Made by a program: the position numbers and the translations under genes
From: Streptomyces sp. NBC_01232
GTDB lineage: Bacteria; Actinomycetota; Actinomycetes; Streptomycetales; Streptomycetaceae
Reading direction: 5' to 3'
NCBI RefSeq assembly: GCF_035989885.1
Contig: NZ_CP108518.1
Location: forward strand, 5,447,001-5,511,000
Length of the DNA: 64,000 nt
Shown: piece after piece, positions 1 to 8,034 of the stretch
Layout: each line of letters opens with the position of its first letter
Numbering within the stretch: position 1 is the stretch's first letter
Notes under the pieces: generated by a model
What the model was told of the DNA's origin: nothing
Databases searched by the model: none
The model's input: only the letters and a program-made list of their open reading frames with translations

Positions 1-23
1 GACCCTTCCGGTCAGTGAGCGCA

Positions 24-122
24 ATGAGCGACCGACCCAGGCACCGGTGGCAGTACTGGCAGCAGAAGCGCAGACGCATGGCGCCTATGGATTCGCTGCC
101 GCAGCCGGTGCCGGATCCCTGA
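24..122 (+). CDS. Upstream ORF (leader peptide) of wblC
   Basis: A 32-codon ORF (ATG 24, stop TGA 120-122) lies 270 bases before wblC. The peptide is rich in Trp, Gln and Arg, with WQYWQQKRRR at residues 9-18. An in-frame GTG at 15 could add three residues, and the frame is open to the window edge, so it could instead be the tail of an upstream gene. The whiB7/wblC family is known to use a translated upstream ORF to control a terminator in the leader. The terminator downstream here fits that model. The role is inferred from position, not proven. Confidence 0.5.
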   Translation: MSDRPRHRWQYWQQKRRRMAPMDSLPQPVPDP

Positions 123-160
123 AGAAGCAGACGAAGCAGCAGCACCACCTGATGTGGGCC

Positions 161-210
161 TTCCGCGGGCTCGAACCCTGGAGTGATCCAGTCTGATCGC
201 ATGATCAGAC
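161..210 (+). promoter_or_regulatory. Candidate antiterminator elements in the wblC leader
   Basis: Bases 161-168 (TTCCGCGG) are exactly complementary to 225-232, the 5' arm of the terminator just downstream, so the two pairings exclude each other. Between them is a perfect 8-bp hairpin, GTCTGATC at 191-198 with GATCAGAC at 203-210. This is the layout expected of an attenuator switched by ribosomes on the upstream ORF. The structures were read by eye and no folding energies were computed. Confidence 0.5.
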
Positions 211-221
211 CGGCGCCTTCA

Positions 222-256
222 GGGCCGCGGAACCCCACCCGGGATCCGCGGCCCTT
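222..256 (+). terminator. Leader terminator (attenuator) upstream of wblC
   Basis: The 10-base arms GGGCCGCGGA (222-231) and TCCGCGGCCC (245-254) form a strong hairpin followed by the T-rich stretch TTCTGTTTG. It lies between the upstream ORF and the wblC start, so it would stop transcription before the gene unless an alternative pairing forms. Confidence 0.7.
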
Positions 257-393
257 CTGTTTGTCCCCGACCGGGGGCGACGGAGCGAAGGGGCCTCGGG
301 ACTGGCCGAGCCAGTCGGTGTGAGAGCACAGCCCAGCCGAACCCGGCCGACCGGCCGGAACGACTAGCCGAACAAGACGAGGAAGAAACCACC

Positions 394-765
394 GTGCAAC
401 TCGAAGCGCACGCCCCGTCCGTACCGCAGACCCAACTGATCTCCCCGCCCGCAGTCCCGGAGGACCACACCTTGACCCCGCTCACCGCGCTGACCGCGCT
501 CGACGACGCCATCGAGAACCTCGGCGTACCCGTCCCGTGCCGCACCTTCGACCCCGAGGTCTTCTTCGCCGAGTCCCCGGCCGACGTCGAGTACGCCAAG
601 TCCCTCTGCCGCACCTGCCCGCTGGTCGAGGCCTGCCTCGCCGGTGCGACCGAGCGCCGCGAGCCCTGGGGTGTCTGGGGTGGCGAGCTCTTCGTCCAGG
701 GTGTCGTCGTCGCCCGCAAGCGTCCCCGTGGCCGTCCGCGCAAGAACCCGGTTGTCTCGGCATGA
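394..765 (+). CDS. wblC: WhiB7-type transcription factor WblC
   Basis: WhiB-family iron-sulfur regulator of 123 residues. The four cluster cysteines are C49, C72, C75 and C81 in the C-Xn-CxxC-x5-C order. They are followed by PWGVWGG (91-97) and the C-terminal AT-hook RGRPRK (112-117), which marks the WhiB7/WblC branch. That branch works with the principal sigma factor to induce intrinsic antibiotic resistance when ribosomes are inhibited. The start is GTG 394 with a purine-rich GAGGAAG upstream. The stop overlaps the next start as ATGA. The leader suggests attenuation control. Confidence 0.93.
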   Translation: MQLEAHAPSVPQTQLISPPAVPEDHTLTPLTALTALDDAIENLGVPVPCRTFDPEVFFAESPADVEYAKSLCRTCPLVEACLAGATERREPWGVWGGELFVQGVVVARKRPRGRPRKNPVVSA

Positions 766-1091
766 CCGCCATCGGAACCATCGACCGCCCCCTGACGCAC
801 GACCCCTTGAAGCAGGCCCTCATGACCGCCCACATCACGAGCGAGCAGCCCCACGGCGCCGCCCACGCAGACTTCATCACCACCGGCGCGATCACCTCGC
901 GTCAGAACAGGACCCGCGAAATGCAACTCATCCCAGAAGCCCTGGCTCGTGCCCATATGGACGAGCTCATGCGTGAGGTGGACGTCGAGCGTCACGCCGT
1001 GCGCCTGGTCGCCGCCCGCCGCATGCAGCGGCGAGCCGAGCGCGTCTCCATGCGCGCCCGGCGTGCGCTGGCCATGGCCGTCATGCAGTAA
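762..1091 (+). CDS. Small basic protein coupled to wblC
   Basis: Protein of 109 residues whose ATG (762) overlaps the wblC stop (ATGA), which implies translational coupling. I do not recognise a family. The last 55 residues, from an internal ATG at 921, form a charged, probably helical Arg-rich segment with several methionines (MQLIPEALARAHMDEL onward), and this may be the true conserved protein if the start is at 921. The first half is low in predicted structure. A strong terminator follows at 1111-1142, so wblC and this gene probably form one transcript. Function unknown. Confidence 0.6.
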   Translation: MTAIGTIDRPLTHDPLKQALMTAHITSEQPHGAAHADFITTGAITSRQNRTREMQLIPEALARAHMDELMREVDVERHAVRLVAARRMQRRAERVSMRARRALAMAVMQ

Positions 1092-1110
1092 GAGCTGAAA
1101 CAGCATCCCC

Positions 1111-1142
1111 GGGGGGACCGGTCCGCACGGACCGGTCCCCCC
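1111..1142 (+). terminator. Terminator after the wblC transcript
   Basis: Perfect 15-base arms, GGGGGGACCGGTCCG (1111-1125) and its complement (1128-1142), form a very stable hairpin in the usual Streptomyces style with little or no T-tract. Confidence 0.75.
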
Positions 1143-1189
1143 GGTGCGTTGCGCGGCGCTGTCCCGCCGTACGGGGATATCGTCTGGAG

Positions 1190-1396
1190 GTGGACCAGCC
1201 GACTCCCCGCCCCGGCCCGTCGGGATCCGAGGCCCAGCCCGTCGTCTGCGCGGGCTGTGGCGCCAAGGCCCCGGGCGAGACCCCGCCCACCTGGACCTGT
1301 TCGGTGGAGAACGGGACCAGACAGTACTTCTGCGTCGACTGCGCGCGCGCCAACCTCCGGGCGATCGAGGGCAGGCTCGATTCGTCCTGGTGGTGA
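1190..1396 (+). CDS. Small CxxC zinc-ribbon-like protein
   Basis: Protein of 68 residues with two CxxC knuckles (VVCAGC near residue 20 and YFCVDC near residue 48), suggesting a structural zinc site. The start is GTG 1190 directly behind a GGAGG that overlaps it, so spacing is tight and the start is not certain. The C-terminus ends SSWW. It is convergent with the AarF-type kinase gene, with 13 bases between the stops. No function can be assigned beyond a probable zinc-binding fold. Confidence 0.65.
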   Translation: MDQPTPRPGPSGSEAQPVVCAGCGAKAPGETPPTWTCSVENGTRQYFCVDCARANLRAIEGRLDSSWW

Positions 1397-1409
1397 CGCG
1401 CCCGCGCGG

Positions 1410-2738
1410 TCACTCCGCGGAGGCGAACCCCGGCAGCCAGGAATCCAGTTCGTCCCGCAGCCGCACCGTCGCGCCCAGCTGGCACAGCACCCCGATGGTG
1501 CTCAGCGTCACGCGGTGGATCAGCAGGTACGAGGGCGGCAGGTTGATCTGCCGGCCCAACTGGTGCGCGGGGGAGCGGGGATCGGCGATCCGTGCCGCCT
1601 GTCCGCGCAGCCACGGCCGGGTGAAGGTGAACTCATCGGCCTCGGCGGGCTCGATGATCGGCTTCAGGTAGTCCAGCACCGCGTCGGGGTCGAGCTCGAT
1701 GGACTCCTTCACGAACCCCTCGGCGCACAGGTGCCCGTAGACCCCCTCGGCGTCACCGTCCAGCGTCATCCGCAGCGACCTGCCGATGGGCTTCGGCCAG
1801 CCCCCGGGCAGCCGGTCGACAGTGCCGAAGTCCAGGACACCCAGCCGCAGCCGGCCGTCCGCACCCGGTATCAGCCTGAAGTTGCCCGGATGCGGGTCCG
1901 CGTGCAGCAGACCGGTGCGCGCAGGACCCGAGAACAGGAACCGGGCCAGCAGCTGTCCGGCACGGTCCCGCTCCTCCTGGGTGCCGTCGGCTATCACCTC
2001 CGACAGCGGGGTCCCCTCCATCCACTCCGTCACCAGCACCTGATCGCCCTGGTGCACGACGTCCGGCACGACCACGTCCGGGTCGTCCACGAAGGCGTCC
2101 GCATGCGTCCGCTGGGCCTCGGCCTCGAGCTCGTAGTCGAGCTCCTCGGCGACCCGGTCGCGCAACTCCTTGATGAGCGGCTTGATCTCCATGCCCGGGA
2201 TCAGCGGCCCGAGCAGCCCGGCGAACCGGCCCAGCTGCTTCAGATCCGACAGCAGCGCCTCACCGGCCCCCGGGTACTGGACCTTGACGGCCACCTGCCG
2301 GCCGTCGTGCCACACCGCCCGGTGCACCTGCCCGATCGAGGCCGCCGCGGCCGGCTTGTCCTCGAACTCCTCGAACAGGTCCCGCCAGTCGGCGCCGAGA
2401 CGCTCCGTCAGCACCTGGTGCACCGTCGCCGCGGGCAGCGGCGGGGCCGCCTCCTGAAGCTTGGTCAGCGCCGCCCGGTAGGGCCCCGCGACCTCCTCGG
2501 GCAGGGCCGATTCGAAGACCGACAGGGCCTGCCCGAATTTCATCGCACCGCCCTTCAGTTCCCCGAGCGTGCGGAACAACTGCTCGGCGGTGCGCTGCTG
2601 GAGCTCGCGCGCCACGATCTCCGCGGACTTGCCCCCGATCCGCTTGCCCAGCCCCCACGTGGCCCGGCCTGCGATGCCGAGCGGCAGCGCGGCCAGCTTG
2701 ACGGTACGGGTGACCGCCTTCCGGGGAAGATCAGACAT
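1410..2738 (-). CDS. AarF/ABC1/UbiB-family kinase-like protein
   Basis: A 442-residue member of the ABC1/ADCK atypical kinase family. Visible hallmarks are the KxGQ-type motif MKFGQALSV, the A-rich loop AAAASIGQVH, the lysine in VAVKVQYPG, the catalytic-loop equivalent LLHADPHPGNF and the metal-binding LDFGTVDRL. Family members are linked to isoprenoid quinone metabolism, but the actinobacterial substrate is not established. The start ATG follows GGAGGGG by four bases. The ThiF-like gene lies 73 bases upstream on the same strand and may be co-transcribed. Confidence 0.85.
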   Translation of the reverse strand: MSDLPRKAVTRTVKLAALPLGIAGRATWGLGKRIGGKSAEIVARELQQRTAEQLFRTLGELKGGAMKFGQALSVFESALPEEVAGPYRAALTKLQEAAPPLPAATVHQVLTERLGADWRDLFEEFEDKPAAAASIGQVHRAVWHDGRQVAVKVQYPGAGEALLSDLKQLGRFAGLLGPLIPGMEIKPLIKELRDRVAEELDYELEAEAQRTHADAFVDDPDVVVPDVVHQGDQVLVTEWMEGTPLSEVIADGTQEERDRAGQLLARFLFSGPARTGLLHADPHPGNFRLIPGADGRLRLGVLDFGTVDRLPGGWPKPIGRSLRMTLDGDAEGVYGHLCAEGFVKESIELDPDAVLDYLKPIIEPAEADEFTFTRPWLRGQAARIADPRSPAHQLGRQINLPPSYLLIHRVTLSTIGVLCQLGATVRLRDELDSWLPGFASAE

Positions 2739-2811
2739 ACGCCCCTCCATGTCCCAGACAGCTGCGCCGCGAGCGGCGGAATTCAGGAAGGGCTCCGCCG
2801 ACCCGACAGCC

Positions 2812-3945
2812 TCAACGCATCCTGTCATGGCGCTCCCGGCCGGTCCCCTCCCCGTCCTCGTCCACGGCTCTTCCCGCCCCACAGGGACAGTCGAGATGCG
2901 GACGGACCGGGGTGGATTCCCAGTTGAGGGTGGGCAGAGCGGCCTCCCAGCGGGAGGCGGTGGACGCGGGCAGCCTCCCGTCGAGGAAGGACAGCGCATG
3001 GGCCGCGGCGAGCCCGGCCACCGCCGTGGACAGGCCCAGGTCGCAAGCGGCGCTCGCGCGGCGGCGGTGCGCCGAGCGCCACTGCACCAGCATCCTCGGC
3101 CAGGCAGGGTCCCGTTCCACGCGGTCGCGCTCCATGCACCCCGCGCAGGCCGTCGCGCCCGGCAGCACCAGAGGACCCACCAGCCCCGTCCCCTCCAACA
3201 CCCCCGCGTACAGGTGCGGGATGCCCGCGGCGACCCAGTCGGCCGCGGTGTCCGGATCGGGTGCCCAGGCGTGCAGCCCGTCCCGGGGCGCGACCACGAC
3301 CAGGGCCAGCCCCGGATCCGCCCCCTCGTCGTCACCGGCCCGCGGGCTGCGCCCCGGCGCCGACTCGCGCACCAGCCTGCCCGCGGACTCGGCCCGCAGC
3401 CGGCCCACGCTCCCGGTGTCCAGCCCGCCCGGTGCCACGTCCGCCGGCTCCACCCGGCCCCCGTCGAGCACTTCGACCCGGCCCACGCCGGCTCCCGCCA
3501 GGACCGCGGCGATCACGGCGCCGACCCGGCCGCTCCCGCGCACCCGGACCCGTATCGACCGGCGGGCCGCGATCGCCCGGAGGTCCCCGCCCGGCTCACG
3601 GTGGACCAGGGACAGCGACCCCAGATCGGGCCCCAGCCGCTCCACCGTCTCCGGATGTCCCCTCAGGGCCTGGGCCCGCGGCCCGCCCGCCGTGGCGTCG
3701 TCGAGCAGACCGGCTCCCGCCAGCGTCCTGACCACCTCGTCGGCCCGGCCGTCCGGCAGTCCCATCCCCGAGGCCTCCGCCCGCAACAGCTCCATCCCCC
3801 GGGTCCCGTCGATCCGGTCGATCAGCGTGCCCGTCGCCGTGTCCACGGGGCCGAGCACCACCGCATGGGCGGGCGTCACCCCGAACTGGACCGTCTGAAG
3901 ATCCCGCCACGCCCTCGCCAACGCCGGCTTCACCCTTGGATACAT
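2812..3945 (-). CDS. ThiF/E1-like adenylyltransferase-family protein
   Basis: Protein of 377 residues with a ThiF-type Rossmann segment (GSGRVGAVIAAVLAGAGVG, about residues 135-155) followed by the acidic strand VEVLDGG. It also has zinc-ribbon-like cysteine pairs, CAGC in the C-terminal half and CPC near the end. The N-terminal 130 residues resemble nothing I can name. Family members adenylate C-terminal glycines of ubiquitin-like sulfur carriers or peptides, but no carrier protein is encoded nearby, so the substrate is unknown. The start ATG has GGGGGACCGG upstream. Confidence 0.75.
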   Translation of the reverse strand: MYPRVKPALARAWRDLQTVQFGVTPAHAVVLGPVDTATGTLIDRIDGTRGMELLRAEASGMGLPDGRADEVVRTLAGAGLLDDATAGGPRAQALRGHPETVERLGPDLGSLSLVHREPGGDLRAIAARRSIRVRVRGSGRVGAVIAAVLAGAGVGRVEVLDGGRVEPADVAPGGLDTGSVGRLRAESAGRLVRESAPGRSPRAGDDEGADPGLALVVVAPRDGLHAWAPDPDTAADWVAAGIPHLYAGVLEGTGLVGPLVLPGATACAGCMERDRVERDPAWPRMLVQWRSAHRRRASAACDLGLSTAVAGLAAAHALSFLDGRLPASTASRWEAALPTLNWESTPVRPHLDCPCGAGRAVDEDGEGTGRERHDRMR

Positions 3946-4178
3946 GTCCGGTCCCCCTCGATATCCCTTGCGTCCCTTGCGCACACGCGCCGCTCGATTC
4001 CCGCTCTTCCGCCACACTGCCCGCCCGTCGGAATCCGTGCAGGAATTTGTCCACAGGTGCGAGGTATTAGGCATATGAGATGAAGGGAAATAGTGTTCCG
4101 GAAATCGGCTGCGAATCCCTCGTGTTCGACCCCCGGACGGGCGGGACTTCCGCAGGGGGAACCGGGTACCGTCGTGGC

Positions 4179-4718
4179 GTGTCCGCCGACCCACCGCAGC
4201 GCGCCGTCGAAGTCCGCCGGAGCGCGCGCCGCCGCAGGACCGTATCCGCCTATCGCGAGGGTGACCGTACGGTCGTCCTCATCCCTGCCCGGATGTCCGA
4301 GGCGGAGGAGCAGCGCTGGGTGGGCGTCATGCTCGACAAACTGGCCGCCCAGGAGAGCCGGCGCACCTTCGGGGACGCGGAACTCACCGAGCGCGCCGCA
4401 CAGCTGTCCGAGCAGTACTTCGACGGCCGCGCATGCCCCCGCACCGTCCGCTGGGTGACCAACCAGAACACCCGCTGGGGCTCCTGCACCCCCGCCGAGG
4501 GCAGCATCCGGCTCTCGCACCGCCTTCAGGGGATGCCCGAGTACGTCGTCGACTACGTGCTCCTGCACGAGCTGGCCCACCTGCTCGTACCCGGCCACGG
4601 ACCCCGATTCTGGGCGCTCCTGGAGGCGTACCCGCGTACCGAGCGGGCCCGCGGCTATCTGGAGGGCGTGGTCGCGGCCGAGCGGCTGCCGCAGGTCCCC
4701 GCCGCCCGCGAGGAATGA
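4179..4718 (+). CDS. YgjP/M48-like zinc metallopeptidase
   Basis: A 179-residue protein with the zinc motif HELAH followed by LLVPGHGPRFW, and an upstream TRWGSC motif. This pairing is typical of the YgjP/WLM-type metallopeptidase family. No signal peptide is visible, so it is probably cytoplasmic. GTG 4179 was chosen because residues before it are low in similarity to the family; the frame is open back to an ATG at 4080. The physiological substrate is unknown. It is divergent from the ThiF-like gene. Confidence 0.8.
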   Translation: MSADPPQRAVEVRRSARRRRTVSAYREGDRTVVLIPARMSEAEEQRWVGVMLDKLAAQESRRTFGDAELTERAAQLSEQYFDGRACPRTVRWVTNQNTRWGSCTPAEGSIRLSHRLQGMPEYVVDYVLLHELAHLLVPGHGPRFWALLEAYPRTERARGYLEGVVAAERLPQVPAAREE

Positions 4719-4856
4719 CCCGGGACGCGTGATCGCCGCCCGTCACGTCACGCAGAGTGTTTTGTACCGGGTCGGTACCGGCTTGGCCGGATGTCGGCAG
4801 TTGCCGTTAGCCTGAGCCGCACGCATTCACAGTCGGGATGGGGGACGGTCGTACGT

Positions 4857-6491
4857 ATGGCCAGGGAATTCCAACGCGGCCACAAGGCCAAGATCAGTGA
4901 TCTCACGGCGGGCACCGATCTGTATGTAGGCGTACAGATCGCCGGGTCCGGACTCTCCTTCGACATCAGCTGTTTCGGCCTCGACGCCAATGAGCAGCTG
5001 TCGGACGACCGTTACTTCGTCTTCTTCAATCAGCCGAAGTCACCGGAAGAGTCCATTCAGCAACTCGGTGCCCAGTCAGGTGACACCGAATCCTTCCGGG
5101 TGACGCTGGACCGCATTCCGGCGTCGATCCACAAGCTGTCCTTCACCGCCACCATCGACGGTGCCGGACAGATGTCGCAGATCGGACCGGGCTACATCCG
5201 GATCGTGGCCGGCGGCGAAGAGGTCGTCCGGTACGCCTTCACCGGTGCGGAGTTCACCACCGAGCGGGCCGTGATGCTCGGCGACTTCTACCTGAAGGAC
5301 GTGTGGCGCTTCGCCGCCGTCGGCCAGGGCTTCGACGGCGGGCTCGACGCACTGCTGCGGAACTTCGGCGGCGAGGTCGCCGAGGAGGCGCAGCCGCAGG
5401 CCCCCGCCGCCGCCTCGCCCGGGTTCGCAGCGCCGCCGCAGGCGGCCGCCCCGGCCCCGTCCTTCGGCGCCCCGGCCCAGCAGGCCCCGGCCCCCGCGCC
5501 CTCCTTCGGCGCGCCCGTGCCCGCACCCGGCGCCGCGCAGCCGCAGTACCAGCAGCCCGTCGCCCCGGCCCCGGTGCACGCCGCGCCCACCATGGCCGCG
5601 CCGATCGCCCCGCCGGCCCCGGCGCCGTACGGCCAGCCGCCGCAGCCGCCGCAGCCCTCGTACGGTCAGGTCCCCGGACAGGTCCCGGGCCAGTACCCGG
5701 GCCAGGTCCCGCCGCCCGCCCCGGCCCCCTACGGGCAGCAGCCGGGCTACGGCCAGGTCCCCGGCCAGCCGCCCGGTCAGTTCCCGGGCCAGCAGCCCGG
5801 GGGTTACGCGCCGCAGGCCGCGGCCCCGGCCGCCGGACTCGCCGCCGCGCTCCAGCCCTACAAGGAAGCCCCCACGGGCAGCCGCTGGACCCCGCAGAAC
5901 CAGCAGCTCATGCGCGTCGACCTCGCGATGGGCGGCCAGGCCGTCCTCGCCCGCCAGGGCAGCATGGTGCTGTACCAGGGCAAGGTGGACTTCAGCTACA
6001 AGGGCGCGGGCTTCGCCGGCCGCATCGTCGGCAACGCCACCGGCCAGGAGATGCAGCTCATGCGCTGCACCGGCCGCGGCCAGGTCTTCCTCGCCGAGGA
6101 CGGCGCCCACCTGCACGCCGTCGAGCTGCAGGGCGACGGCATCTGCGTCTCCGCCGAAGCCGTGCTCGCCTTCGACGAGTCGCTCCAGCACGAGATCCGC
6201 CGCATCGAGGGTCACGGCATCCCGGGCGGCGCCCTGTTCACCATGCAGTTCCAGGGCACCGGCACGGTGATCATCAAGACGCACGGCGTCCCGGTGGTCC
6301 TGCCCGTCACCCCGACCACCTTCGCGGACAGCAACGCCATCGTCGCGTGGTCCTCGGCCGCGCAGGTGATCCTGTCCAGCCAGGTCCGGCTGCGGCGCAA
6401 CGCCTATCCCGGCCACAGCGGGGAGACCGTGAACCTCCAGTTCCGCGGCGCGCCCGGAAACTTCATCGTCGTCCAGCCGTACGAGGTCTGA
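4857..6491 (+). CDS. TerD-AIM24 fusion protein with Pro/Gln-rich linker
   Basis: A 544-residue protein in three parts. Residues 1-175 are a TerD-type domain with the acidic calcium-site region FDISCFGLDANEQLSDDRYF. Residues of about 176-330 are a low-complexity Ala/Pro/Gln-rich linker with VPGQ repeats. Residues of about 335-544 are an AIM24-type beta-rich domain. TerD proteins belong to tellurite and general stress systems. AIM24 was named from a yeast mitochondrial protein and its bacterial role is open. Two further AIM24 genes follow within 11 and 17 bases, so this is an operon. ATG 4857 has a G-rich ribosome site. Confidence 0.85.
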   Translation: MAREFQRGHKAKISDLTAGTDLYVGVQIAGSGLSFDISCFGLDANEQLSDDRYFVFFNQPKSPEESIQQLGAQSGDTESFRVTLDRIPASIHKLSFTATIDGAGQMSQIGPGYIRIVAGGEEVVRYAFTGAEFTTERAVMLGDFYLKDVWRFAAVGQGFDGGLDALLRNFGGEVAEEAQPQAPAAASPGFAAPPQAAAPAPSFGAPAQQAPAPAPSFGAPVPAPGAAQPQYQQPVAPAPVHAAPTMAAPIAPPAPAPYGQPPQPPQPSYGQVPGQVPGQYPGQVPPPAPAPYGQQPGYGQVPGQPPGQFPGQQPGGYAPQAAAPAAGLAAALQPYKEAPTGSRWTPQNQQLMRVDLAMGGQAVLARQGSMVLYQGKVDFSYKGAGFAGRIVGNATGQEMQLMRCTGRGQVFLAEDGAHLHAVELQGDGICVSAEAVLAFDESLQHEIRRIEGHGIPGGALFTMQFQGTGTVIIKTHGVPVVLPVTPTTFADSNAIVAWSSAAQVILSSQVRLRRNAYPGHSGETVNLQFRGAPGNFIVVQPYEV

Positions 6492-6502
6492 GGGAGCCCG
6501 AT

Positions 6503-7192
6503 ATGAACGCAACGAACCAGCAACTCGCGGGCTACGCCCCGACCCCTGTCACGGCCCGCATGGAGAACCACGGCCGGTCCATGCTCAAGGTCGCCATGCA
6601 GAGCGGCCAGGACCTCTTCGCCCGCACCGGCTCGATGGTCGCCTACGAGGGCTTCGTCCAGTACGAGCCCAACCCGCCGGCCGTCCGCCAGATGGCCTCG
6701 CAGTGGGCCACCGGCGAAGGCGCGCCGCTGATGAAGTGCACCGGTGACGGCCTGCTCTACCTCGCCGACTACGGCGCGGACGTCGTCGTCATCAACCTCA
6801 ACAACGACTCGCTCTCGGTCAACGGCACCAACCTGCTCGCCTTCGACGCCCACCTCCAGTGGGGCGTCGAGCGGGTCAAGGGTCTCGCCAAGTTCGCCGG
6901 CCAAGGCCTGTTCAACGTCGAGGTCGCGGGCACCGGGTGGGTCGCCCTGACCTCCCGCGGCACCCCGATCGTGGTCGACTGCGGCCGCGGTGAGGACGAG
7001 ACGTACGTCGACCCCGACGCGCTCGTCGCCTGGTCCCCGAACCTCAAGGTCAAGGGCAAGCGCAGCTTCAAGGCCTCGTCGATGATCGGCCGGGGCAGCG
7101 GGGAGGCCTACCAGATGGCCTTCTCAGGCCAGGGCATCGTCGTCGTACAGCCCAGCGAGGACAGCACCGACCGGCTCCGGGTCCGGGGCTGA
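6503..7192 (+). CDS. AIM24-family protein (second of three)
   Basis: A 229-residue AIM24-domain protein spanning essentially one domain. Shared landmarks with its neighbours are the FARTGSMVAYEG strand, a central LMKCTG..LYLAD block and a closing QPSE near the C-terminus. No signal peptide or membrane segment is visible. It starts 11 bases after the TerD-AIM24 stop, behind GAGGGAG, and is followed 17 bases later by a third paralogue, pointing to local duplication. Function unknown. Confidence 0.85.
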   Translation: MNATNQQLAGYAPTPVTARMENHGRSMLKVAMQSGQDLFARTGSMVAYEGFVQYEPNPPAVRQMASQWATGEGAPLMKCTGDGLLYLADYGADVVVINLNNDSLSVNGTNLLAFDAHLQWGVERVKGLAKFAGQGLFNVEVAGTGWVALTSRGTPIVVDCGRGEDETYVDPDALVAWSPNLKVKGKRSFKASSMIGRGSGEAYQMAFSGQGIVVVQPSEDSTDRLRVRG

Positions 7193-7209
7193 GGGGGAGC
7201 GGACACATC

Positions 7210-7965
7210 ATGCAGAGCGCACTTTTCGCCCACGCCGAAGCCCAGTCGCAGGAGCGGTACGCCATCCAGAACCCGCAGTTGCTGCGGGTCTCGCTGACCG
7301 GCTCCGACGACGTACTCGCCCGCAAGGGCGCGATGGTCGCCTACCAGGGACTCATCGACTTCGACGGCGAGTACCAGACCACCAGCCAGCGCAACGCCCG
7401 CCGCCGCACCGGCGAGGGCCTGGACCTCATGCGCTGCTCCGGGCAGGGCACGGTCTACCTGGCCAACCTCGCCCAGTACGTGCACGTCGTGGACGTGGAC
7501 CAGGAAGGCCTCACGGTCGACAGCAGCTACGTGCTGGCCCTGGACTCCACCCTGCACACCGAGGTCATCGCGGTGGACAGCCAGTACGGGATCTCCGGGT
7601 CCGGCAAGTACCAGCTCAACATCACCGGCCGCGGCAAGGTCGCGCTGATGACCTCCGGGCAGCCGCTGATGATGCACGTCACGCCCGACAAGTACGTCAA
7701 CGTGGACGCGGACGCGATCGTCGCCTGGTCCACCTCGCTGCGGGTGCAGATGCAGGCCCAGACGCACTCCAGCGGAGTGTGGCGGCGGCGCGGCAACACC
7801 GGCGAGGGCTGGGAGCTGAGCTTCCTCGGCACCGGCTTCGCGCTGGTGCAGCCCAGTGAGGTGCTGCCACCGCAGAACGCCCAGCTCGGCCAGGGCGTCG
7901 CCGCGCAGTTCGGCATGGGCCAGCAGGGCTCCCACGGACAGAACCAGAACAACGCCTGGAACTGA
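7210..7965 (+). CDS. AIM24-family protein (third of three)
   Basis: A 251-residue AIM24-domain protein with the same landmarks (LARKGAMVAYQG, LMRCSGQGTVYLA, LVQPSE). It ends with a Gln/Gly/Asn-rich tail of about 25 residues that the second protein lacks. It is the last gene of the TerD-AIM24 operon, followed at once by a strong bidirectional terminator. The three proteins may form a hetero-oligomer, which is inference from operon structure and paralogy. Confidence 0.85.
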   Translation: MQSALFAHAEAQSQERYAIQNPQLLRVSLTGSDDVLARKGAMVAYQGLIDFDGEYQTTSQRNARRRTGEGLDLMRCSGQGTVYLANLAQYVHVVDVDQEGLTVDSSYVLALDSTLHTEVIAVDSQYGISGSGKYQLNITGRGKVALMTSGQPLMMHVTPDKYVNVDADAIVAWSTSLRVQMQAQTHSSGVWRRRGNTGEGWELSFLGTGFALVQPSEVLPPQNAQLGQGVAAQFGMGQQGSHGQNQNNAWN

Positions 7966-7979
7966 CCGGCCCGAATGCG

Positions 7980-8015
7980 GCGAAGGGGCGGTCCCGTCCG
8001 GGGCCGCCCCTTCGC
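7980..8015. terminator. Bidirectional terminator between AIM24 and Nudix genes
   Basis: Perfect 12-base arms GCGAAGGGGCGG (7980-7991) and CCGCCCCTTCGC (8004-8015) lie between convergent genes and can serve both. Confidence 0.8.
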
Positions 8016-8034
8016 CGTGTCCGCGTCCGCGCGC

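Noticed and set aside
130..180. Possible tRNA (CTCGAACCC looks like a T loop)
   Set aside because: No acceptor or anticodon stem can be formed around it.
219..1106. Large opposite-strand frame over wblC and its neighbour
   Set aside because: It is a shadow of the high-GC coding sequence on the plus strand; it has no ribosome site, low-complexity content and no family features.
1149..2927. Long plus-strand frame across the AarF-type gene
   Set aside because: It mirrors the minus-strand kinase gene, whose motifs are unmistakable; the antisense translation is Arg/Pro/Gly-rich with no domain.
5640..5810. Repeat array in the TerD-AIM24 gene considered as a CRISPR-like array
   Set aside because: The units are short, imperfect and in frame (VPGQ); there are no unique spacers, leader or cas genes.
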